A DNA stretch of 5,595 bases from Candidatus Bathyarchaeota archaeon (GTDB lineage Archaea; Thermoproteota; Bathyarchaeia; 40CM-2-53-6), in assembly GCA_005888675.1 (NCBI GenBank), contig VBBA01000137.1:1-5595 (forward strand), given 5' to 3'. Every line of letters begins with the position of its first letter. Position 1 is the first letter of the stretch. A program made the position numbers and the translations under genes. This document shows positions 1-4,889 of this stretch, one piece after another. A model generated the notes under the pieces. That model had not been told where the DNA came from and did not search any database. It was given only the letters and a program-made list of their open reading frames with translations.

Positions 1-1085
1 TAATGGACTTCGAGTTCTTCTTCGACCCAGACCAGCCCGACTGTCCATATCTGAAAGAAGTAGAAGATGACATCCTATCAATCGTGACGGAGAACATCAG
101 AAAAACCGGAAAGGATAATGATCGAGTGAACATCTCCGTTGCCCATGCGTTGAGAGATGGGATAGTCAAGACGCCCTGGGCCGCGTATTTTATGGGGCTA
201 GCCAAAAGATTCCTTCTTGCGCTCGGCATACCGTCCGAAAATCAGAGGTTCTTCGAAAAACTCCCCGACGAGAGAGCCCATTACTCAGCTCAAACTCTCG
301 ACCTTGAGGTCCGCCTTGACCGATGGGGTTGGGTAGAGGTCGCAGGGTTTGCGTATAGAACCGACTATGATCTGAAGAGCCACATGATAGCATCCGGCAC
401 CGACATGAGAGTCTTCAGACCGTACCAGAAACCGATCGAAAAGACTACTACAGTCGTCAAACCAAACTACCAACGATTGCGGGCAATCTTCGGAAACGAG
501 GCAGGCCGAGTAGGAGGACTACTCGCCTCTGCTGATCCTAAGAAGATGGCCGACAGCCCTGGACCCGTAGAACTCGACGGATTCGTTGTCCCAAGAGATT
601 GTTTCAACCTAAACCAGGTTACGGTGAAGGAGGCTGGAACTAAATTCCTTCCTCACGTTATCGAGCCTAGTTTCGGTGTCGAAAGACTCCTCTATGCAAC
701 ATTAGAATACAGTCTGAAAATGAACGAAGACCGAATAATCCTCAGCATACCTCCAAAACTCGCGCCCGTACAAGCAGCCATCTTTCCATTGCTCGGAAAG
801 GATGGTTTGCCAGAGAAAGCGATGCAGGTCTTCACTGATCTGTCGCGCGAAGGATTGAGGATCGAATATGACGAAGCGGGCTCAATAGGACGCCGATACG
901 CGAGGGCAGACGAGGCAGGGATACCGATTGGGATAACGGTCGATTATGACACGTTGAACGACGGGACGGTCACCTTGAGGGATCGAGACACTTGGAAGCA
1001 ATTGAGGCGGCCAACACCTGATTTGCCGGGAATTGTTAGGAAGATAGTCGAAAAAGGCTTTCAAAGCATAGAATCTGAACCTTAG
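1..1085 (+). CDS. glyS: Glycyl-tRNA synthetase, archaeal/eukaryotic type, C-terminal part (5' truncated by the window)
   Basis: Class II synthetase that charges tRNA-Gly with glycine in the cytoplasm. The frame is open to the left edge, and the first ATG (position 3) lies inside the gene: the residues after it (M-D-F-E-F-F-F-D-P) match the end of class II motif 2, where family members read roughly E-F-x-x-A-E-x-E-x-F-x-D-P. Counting from that Met, residues 108-124 hold the family signature W-G-W-V-E-V-A-G-F-A-Y-R-T-D-Y-D-L, part of the glycine/adenylate pocket. Residues about 218-238 are motif 3 (I-E-P-S-F-G-V-E-R, Arg at 228). Residues about 247-350 form the HGTP-type anticodon-binding domain, with the typical G-x-I-G-R-R-Y-A-R-A-D-E-x-G-x-P segment. 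About 360 residues are visible; from memory the archaeal enzymes are near 570, so roughly 200 N-terminal residues (motif 1 and most of motif 2) lie outside. The C-terminus looks complete and I see no frameshift. Confidence 0.95.
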   Translation, partial: MDFEFFFDPDQPDCPYLKEVEDDILSIVTENIRKTGKDNDRVNISVAHALRDGIVKTPWAAYFMGLAKRFLLALGIPSENQRFFEKLPDERAHYSAQTLDLEVRLDRWGWVEVAGFAYRTDYDLKSHMIASGTDMRVFRPYQKPIEKTTTVVKPNYQRLRAIFGNEAGRVGGLLASADPKKMADSPGPVELDGFVVPRDCFNLNQVTVKEAGTKFLPHVIEPSFGVERLLYATLEYSLKMNEDRIILSIPPKLAPVQAAIFPLLGKDGLPEKAMQVFTDLSREGLRIEYDEAGSIGRRYARADEAGIPIGITVDYDTLNDGTVTLRDRDTWKQLRRPTPDLPGIVRKIVEKGFQSIESEP

Positions 1086-1125
1086 GCCGCTGCTAGTTTT
1101 TTATCGGAAGCCCTGCATAAGGTGG

Positions 1126-1160
1126 CTGGAAAGGCGAACATAACCTGATGACATTTCCAG
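1126..1160 (+). promoter_or_regulatory. Possible hairpin around the DUF47 start codon
   Basis: CTGGAAA at 1126-1132 is perfectly complementary to TTTCCAG at 1154-1160, giving a 7-bp stem that a G-U pair (1125/1161) could extend. The 21-base loop contains the ATG at 1148, and the left arm overlaps the purine-rich bases that could act as a ribosome binding site. In an mRNA with a leader this could mask initiation. This is seen in sequence only, and a 7-bp match at this distance can occur by chance. Confidence 0.3.
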
Positions 1161-1807
1161 TGGAAACGGAGGCAACGATTAGACGTCGCATACTCGATAT
1201 TTGCAGGGAACAGACCCGCAACGTCGTAGACATTACCCGCGAGCTCGCGCTCATGATGGACAACCTCTCGGACGGCAAACCAAAGGATTGCAAAGACAAT
1301 TACGGCAACATGGTCAAGATAATGGACACCTTCGACGGGACCAAGAAGAAGCTGCTAGAGGAAGTAGCTTCTGTTGGTAACCTCCTCGGCAGTCGGGACG
1401 ACTTCATCCGACTGATCTTCCGAATAGGCGAAGTAGCAGACTATGCACAAGGCATAGGCTATCGAGTCTCATCCATAATTGACAAGAGCTGGAAACTGGA
1501 CAAGAGATACACCAAACGCCTGGCCGAGATCGTAACCTTGGTGCTAGAGGAAATGTCAAAGATCAGAGAGACGATGATGTCACTCGGCTTCAATCCAACC
1601 CGCGCCATGGAACTCTCGATTGCAGTTGAGGACACCGAAAAGAAAGTAGATTCTGCCTATCGCTCCTTAGATCTTGAAGTATTAGATGAGAAGATGCCAT
1701 TACGAACTATCCTGATCGTCAGAGACATTGGCGCACACATGGAGAACATGGCCGACCTCGGCGTCGACATTGTAGATTTGATCCGTGTGATAGCCCTGAC
1801 CGCATAA
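1148..1807 (+). CDS. DUF47 family PhoU-like protein, putative phosphate transport regulator
   Basis: Predicted 219-residue, almost entirely helical cytoplasmic protein without signal peptide or membrane segments. It matches the archaeal DUF47/PhoU_div family in length and pattern: amphipathic helices carry acidic ExxD/ExxxD-type motifs that in PhoU-like proteins bind metal clusters. Examples are E95-V-A-D98 within R-I-G-E-V-A-D-Y-A and E199-N-M-A-D203 within H-M-E-N-M-A-D-L-G, in equivalent places of the two three-helix halves. Family members often sit beside PiT-type phosphate permeases and are thought to modulate them; no permease is visible here, so a phosphate role is inference from family only. 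The ATG at 1148 is the likely start: it directly precedes the first helix, with a purine-rich stretch (GGAAAGG, 1128-1134) upstream. The gap to the glycyl-tRNA synthetase stop is 62 bp and contains a T6 run at 1097-1102. The start codon lies in the loop of a possible hairpin (1126-1160). Confidence 0.8.
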   Translation: MTFPVETEATIRRRILDICREQTRNVVDITRELALMMDNLSDGKPKDCKDNYGNMVKIMDTFDGTKKKLLEEVASVGNLLGSRDDFIRLIFRIGEVADYAQGIGYRVSSIIDKSWKLDKRYTKRLAEIVTLVLEEMSKIRETMMSLGFNPTRAMELSIAVEDTEKKVDSAYRSLDLEVLDEKMPLRTILIVRDIGAHMENMADLGVDIVDLIRVIALTA

Positions 1808-1851
1808 CAGAATTACTAATCTGATAACGGCCGGCGAGGGGACCAGGTCTC

Positions 1852-2823
1852 GTGAAAGCTACCGCGAGAGCCTACGCAATACAAGGACTGGTCAAGTACC
1901 ATGGTCTGAAAAACAAGAAGCAGCGGATACCTTATCATGACAGTATAAGTGTCAGCATGAAGTCGCTCCCAACCATAACTACTGTCGAGTTCAGCGAGAC
2001 GCTAGGACACGACACCTACAGAATTAACGGCAAAGCTCCTTCGAGAAATGAACAGAACAGAATACGAGTAGTCCTAGACGCTCTCAGAAGTATAGCGCGC
2101 CAAAGGTCTCTTCACGTTACGGTTGAATCGCGGAATCCCCCGGTCGAAGGAAAAGGGCTAGGGTACTCTTCCTCGGGGTTCGCGGCTCTAGGACTAGCCT
2201 CAACAAAAGCTCTTGGAATGTCGTTCCGACCAAAGATGCTCTCGCAAATTGTAAGATTGGGCGCCGGCTCCGCATCTCGAAGCCTCGTCGGAGGGTTCTC
2301 TATATGGTACGCAAACCGTAACGGCCTCTCCTACGCGGAACAATTGGCCAATGAAGATGAGATTCCCTGGAGAACAATCATAGTCCCAATCCCATCAAAC
2401 GTCAGAACAGACACTGCCCATGAGGACGCTGTCCTGTCCCCCTTCTATGGACCCCGCCTATCATACATGAAGAAGATTCTTCCACGAATGAAGATCGCAA
2501 TTACCAGAAGAGATACTCGTCAAATATCCCGCCTAGCTGAGATGGATACTCTCAATCTTCACGCAGTCACAATGACGGGAAAGGCCGGCTTAGTCTTGTT
2601 CAGCCCGTCTTCTATCCGTGTTATGGAAGAAGTGCGAAGGTTGCGGGAGGAAGACGATGTCCCAGCTTGGTTCTCCCTCGATACTGGCCCGTCGGTATTC
2701 GTTAACACGCTTCCGGAAGAATCATCGAAAATTGCCAGGCGACTCGGCAAACTGACCGAAGGTAAAATCCTTACATCTCTGGCGGGTGGTCCGGCCGAAC
2801 TTCTCAAGAAACACCTGTTCTAA
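1852..2823 (+). CDS. Phosphomevalonate decarboxylase (GHMP/diphosphomevalonate decarboxylase family)
   Basis: GHMP-fold enzyme of isoprenoid synthesis. In the haloarchaeal-type route it would convert mevalonate 5-phosphate plus ATP to isopentenyl phosphate, CO2, ADP and phosphate, with isopentenyl phosphate kinase completing isopentenyl diphosphate for archaeal lipids. The 323-residue protein is full length for the family. It opens with M-K-A-T-A and I-Q-G-L-V-K-Y-H-G (Lys15), followed by P-Y-H-D-S-I-S-V. The ATP loop G-K-G-L-G-Y-S-S-S-G-F lies at about 100-110. Arg143 in G-S-A-S-R-S-L-V-G-G-F and Asp277 in L-D-T-G-P-S-V correspond to the catalytic Arg and Asp of mevalonate diphosphate decarboxylases. 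Classical diphosphomevalonate enzymes read K-Y-W-G-K; here the second Lys is Leu. The start and the C-terminal G-G-P-A-E-L-L…H-L-F resemble, from memory, the characterised Haloferax phosphomevalonate decarboxylase, so I prefer that substrate. The GTG start is preceded by GAGGGG (1836-1841), ten bases upstream, and a small GACC-A-GGTC dyad (1841-1849). Databases often label such genes diphosphomevalonate decarboxylase (mvaD). Confidence 0.88.
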   Translation: MKATARAYAIQGLVKYHGLKNKKQRIPYHDSISVSMKSLPTITTVEFSETLGHDTYRINGKAPSRNEQNRIRVVLDALRSIARQRSLHVTVESRNPPVEGKGLGYSSSGFAALGLASTKALGMSFRPKMLSQIVRLGAGSASRSLVGGFSIWYANRNGLSYAEQLANEDEIPWRTIIVPIPSNVRTDTAHEDAVLSPFYGPRLSYMKKILPRMKIAITRRDTRQISRLAEMDTLNLHAVTMTGKAGLVLFSPSSIRVMEEVRRLREEDDVPAWFSLDTGPSVFVNTLPEESSKIARRLGKLTEGKILTSLAGGPAELLKKHLF

Positions 2824-2828
2824 CCAAC

Positions 2829-2837
2829 ACTATTAAT
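2829..2837 (+). promoter_or_regulatory. Candidate TATA-like box before glutamyl-tRNA synthetase
   Basis: An AT-rich element, CTATTAATC at about 2829-2838, sits just after the decarboxylase stop. With the usual archaeal spacing, transcription would start near 2857-2863. That is upstream of every plausible glutamyl-tRNA synthetase start, so the synthetase might have its own promoter rather than depend on read-through. The match to the archaeal consensus is weak and I see no clear BRE. Confidence 0.25.
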
Positions 2838-2904
2838 CAAACCGCAATCATCCCACAATCGAGTCTGAAGGATTCACGATAGCCACACAAACAAAACCAC
2901 GCGC

Positions 2905-2910
2905 GGGAGG
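2905..2910 (+). promoter_or_regulatory. Strong Shine-Dalgarno-like GGGAGG ahead of the glutamyl-tRNA synthetase GTG
   Basis: GGGAGG is the best match to the 16S rRNA tail in the gap before the synthetase. It is four bases before an in-frame CTG (2915) but 43 bases before the first in-frame GTG (2954), which itself has only a weak GAGAAG nearby. A second purine block, GAAGGA (2867-2872), is six bases before an in-frame ATA (2879). These positions bear on which codon starts the synthetase. The GGAGG could equally be chance, since it lies in an open reading frame. Confidence 0.3.
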
Positions 2911-2953
2911 AACACTGCCACCGCTCCCAAAGACTGACAAGTACGAGAAGATC

Positions 2954-4387
2954 GTGACTCGATTCGCCCCAAATCCAGACTTTGTTCTTCATTTAGGCTC
3001 CGTACGGGCCTCAATTCTCTCTCACGATTATGCGAGGATGTACAATGGAAGTTTCATCGTACGTTACGAGGACACGGACCCACGGCTGAAAAAATCGGTT
3101 CTCGAATACTATGATCTGATCCGGGAAGATTTGAAATGGCTGGAATGCCAGTGGGACGAAGAGTACATCCAGAGCGATAGAATATCGATTTACTACGAGC
3201 ACGTCGCAAAACTCTTGGCCCAAGGCTCTGTCTACATATGCACGTGTTCACCTGAGAATTTTCGCTCTCGCGTAACTAGAGGGCAGGCTTGCCCCTGCCG
3301 GGGCAAAACCCCAGTCGAGAACCTCTCAGATTGGGAGAAGATGCTCACCGGCGGCTATCAAGAGGGCGAGGCTGTTGTTCGAATTAAGACCGACTTGGCA
3401 CATCCGAATCCTGCAGTTCGCGACTGGCCTGCGTTAAGAGTCATCGATCCCCAGAAGCATCCTCATCCTCGGGTCGGCTCGAAATACTGGGTATGGCCAT
3501 TGTACAATTTCTCCGCGGCGATTGACGATCACTTGATGAACATCAGTCACATCATCCGTGGGAAGGAGCATCAGACCAACGAACTGCGCCAAAGCTACCT
3601 CTACCAACACTTAGGGTGGTCCTACCCTGAAGCTATCCACTACGGACGATTGAGAACAGTCGGGATCAAGCTTAGCAAATCGGAGATGGTTCGAGAAGTC
3701 GAGGAAGGACTCGTAGATGGATATGCTGACCCAAGACTAGCAACACTAGCGGCGCTGAGACGAAGAGGCTACGTGCCTAGCACCTTGAGAAAGTTAGTCT
3801 ATGAACTCGGCCCTCGGCCTGTGGACGCGAGCCTCAGCTGGGAAAATATCAATGCGCTGAACAGAAAGGAAATCGATTCAGCCGCTCACAGGTACAACGC
3901 CATCTTGGATCCGGTTCCCTTGGAGGTTTCCAATGTTGACGGAAGTTTCGAAGCACATCTTCCACTGCACCCTAGCCAGCCCGCACTTGGCAATCGCACG
4001 TTGAAAGTTCAAGCCAAAGATGGCACTGCCAGGCTCTTGCTAAGCAGGAGTGATATCGAGTTAGTTTCGAAGTCCAAAGTTGTTCGGCTAATGGAACTGT
4101 TCAATGTCGAGGTTGAATCAGCGAGCGAAAACATGGTCCGAGCAAGGTTCCACAGCCAAGACTACATGAAAGCGAGAGAGTTGAAGAGCCCGCTCATACA
4201 ATGGCTCCCTGTCGATCAGCACATGCCCACACGAGTCGTGATGCCGGACGCATCGAAGACGACTGGACTCGTCGAAGAAGCGATACTCGCAGAGCCTGGG
4301 GGAGCGATCGTGCAGATGGTCAGGGTAGGCTTCGGCAGGATCGAGTCTAAGGATCCCGAGGTTGTAATCTACTTCGCCCATAGATAG
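2954..4387 (+). CDS. gltX: Glutamyl-tRNA synthetase, archaeal type; true start probably upstream and unclear
   Basis: Class I synthetase that charges tRNA-Glu; archaeal forms commonly also charge tRNA-Gln as substrate for an amidotransferase. Counting from the GTG at 2954 (477 residues): V/M-T-R-F-A-P-N-P-D-F leads into the HIGH equivalent H-L-G-S at 13-16; V-R-Y-E-D-T-D-P follows at about 36-43. A cysteine pair set, C97-T-C99 and C113-P-C115, is typical of archaeal GluRS and may bind zinc. I-R-G-K-E-H lies at about 201-206, K-L-S-K-S (the KMSKS loop) at 239-243, then D-P-R-L-A-T-L-x-A-L-R-R-R-G and W-E-N. After about residue 310 comes the beta-barrel anticodon-binding region, ending in Y-F-A-H-R. 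The frame stays open back to 2837 and encodes L-P-P-L-P about a dozen residues before V-T-R-F, as family members do. Coding therefore probably begins upstream, at a non-standard codon such as ATA 2879 or CTG 2915. Even so, the roughly 100-residue N-terminal region of archaeal GluRS does not fit. Confidence 0.9.
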   Translation: MTRFAPNPDFVLHLGSVRASILSHDYARMYNGSFIVRYEDTDPRLKKSVLEYYDLIREDLKWLECQWDEEYIQSDRISIYYEHVAKLLAQGSVYICTCSPENFRSRVTRGQACPCRGKTPVENLSDWEKMLTGGYQEGEAVVRIKTDLAHPNPAVRDWPALRVIDPQKHPHPRVGSKYWVWPLYNFSAAIDDHLMNISHIIRGKEHQTNELRQSYLYQHLGWSYPEAIHYGRLRTVGIKLSKSEMVREVEEGLVDGYADPRLATLAALRRRGYVPSTLRKLVYELGPRPVDASLSWENINALNRKEIDSAAHRYNAILDPVPLEVSNVDGSFEAHLPLHPSQPALGNRTLKVQAKDGTARLLLSRSDIELVSKSKVVRLMELFNVEVESASENMVRARFHSQDYMKARELKSPLIQWLPVDQHMPTRVVMPDASKTTGLVEEAILAEPGGAIVQMVRVGFGRIESKDPEVVIYFAHR

Positions 4388-4500
4388 GCGAGCCCCCTCT
4401 TTGACCAAACTGCCTATTTGAAAACCCAGGCGTGAACTCCTACGCTACCTTCGGATTCATCACGCACCTACGCTCACCTGTTGGTCTCGACCATGGCAAT

Positions 4501-4513
4501 TCTTTTAAGAAAA
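4501..4513 (+). promoter_or_regulatory. Candidate TATA-like element in the 502-bp gap
   Basis: The block TTCTTTTAAGAAAA (4500-4513) includes the dyad TTCTT-TT-AAGAA (4500-4511) and resembles an archaeal TATA box. If used on the + strand, transcription would begin near 4530. That is about 360 bases before Trm5, so it would suit an unannotated RNA better than Trm5 itself. Other AT-rich candidates (4625-4637, 4711-4731) are equally unproven. Confidence 0.2.
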
Positions 4514-4543
4514 TTGCGCCCTCCGAACCCGCTAGGACAGAAA

Positions 4544-4558
4544 CTCGTTCATTTTGAG
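4544..4558 (+). repeat. Direct repeat, copy 1 (15 bases)
   Basis: CTCGTTCATTTTGAG. It matches the copy at 4689-4703 at 14 of 15 positions (T versus C at the fifth base), 145 bp apart in the same orientation. No coding frame or known family explains it. It might be a protein-binding site or the trace of a small duplication. Confidence 0.5.
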
Positions 4559-4688
4559 CCCTGATTGCCAATCGGAGCACACTTTTTCTGGCCCCCGATG
4601 TCTCCCTCGTAAATTTCCGCTATGTTTAAATGAATAAACCCATTTCCGCAAAATGCTATTCTCGTATTTTGTACGATTTGATGTAGTT

Positions 4689-4703
4689 CTCGCTCATTTT
4701 GAG
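4689..4703 (+). repeat. Direct repeat, copy 2 (15 bases)
   Basis: CTCGCTCATTTTGAG, the partner of 4544-4558. It borders the AT-rich core (about 4621-4740) on its right side, while copy 1 lies on the left, so the two copies bracket much of that core. The similarity stops soon after the 15 bases on both sides. Confidence 0.5.
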
Positions 4704-4774
4704 GCGCATTAGAAAATAAAGTTGTAAAAATAGGGGTGGGTAGCACCTCAAAGTTCAAGACGTGAAAGAGACTT

Positions 4775-4790
4775 TCCGAATATCTTCGGA
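4775..4790 (+). other. Small hairpin upstream of the Trm5 gene
   Basis: TCCGAA (4775-4780) and TTCGGA (4785-4790) form a perfect 6-bp stem with a TATC loop. Immediately upstream, GAAAG (4764-4768) and CTTTC (4772-4776) can form an alternative 5-bp stem that overlaps the first by two bases, so the two would compete. There is no following T-run, so this is not a typical terminator. It lies 100 bases before the Trm5 ATG and could belong to a leader or a small RNA, or be a protein-binding dyad. Confidence 0.35.
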
Positions 4791-4889
4791 CCGACAAGGT
4801 ACCCTCACTTTGTTACATTCCTGCCGCATCCTTCCTAGAAGCCAGAATTATGAGGCTAAGCTTTCAGACAGAAGGATAGAAACAAACAA

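Larger units (their letters stand above)
4388..4889. other. 502-bp gap without a recognisable gene
   Basis: All + strand frames are broken by stops, and the only longer minus frame (about 4549-4797, 82 codons) resembles nothing I know. No tRNA, rRNA, CRISPR or transposase pattern is visible. The middle is unusually AT-rich: 4621-4740 is about 34% GC by hand count, against about 57% in a 60-base coding sample at 3301-3360. The region holds a near-perfect 15-base direct repeat (4544-4558 and 4689-4703), two copies of ATTTCCGC 29 bases apart (4613-4620, 4642-4649), two copies of CCTACGCT 28 bases apart (4439-4446, 4467-4474), a TTTTAAGAAAA block (4503-4513) that could be a TATA box, and a hairpin at 4775-4790. 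It could hold the Trm5 promoter, a small RNA gene, or the eroded remains of a gene. Confidence 0.6.

Noticed and set aside
1097..1102. T6 run after glycyl-tRNA synthetase as a transcription terminator
   Set aside because: Archaeal terminators are T-rich, but a single T6 without further T-tracts is too weak to call, and it could equally be part of an AT-rich promoter element for the next gene.
190..1299. Several minus-strand open frames opposite glycyl-tRNA synthetase and the start of the DUF47 gene
   Set aside because: All overlap strongly supported + strand genes and have composition expected from antisense translation.
3289..3306. TTGCCCC-TGCC-GGGGCAA hairpin inside glutamyl-tRNA synthetase
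   Set aside because: It overlaps codons for the conserved C-P-C-R-G motif, where protein constraint on GC-rich Cys/Pro/Arg/Gly codons is a sufficient explanation.
4457..4463. GTGATGA on the minus strand, resembling a C box of an archaeal C/D guide RNA
   Set aside because: No D-box CTGA lies within the expected distance of about 50 bases, so a C/D RNA is not supported.
4439..4649. Short repeats CCTACGCT and ATTTCCGC at 28-29-base offsets, considered as a CRISPR-like array
   Set aside because: The repeats are only 8 bases, occur twice each and differ from each other; there is no repeat-spacer array and no cas gene.
4549..4797. Minus-strand open frame of 82 codons in the gap before Trm5
   Set aside because: It lies in the AT-rich non-coding gap and its product resembles no family I know. 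No convincing ribosome binding site or gene context supports it. It could be a decayed gene remnant, but not enough to annotate.
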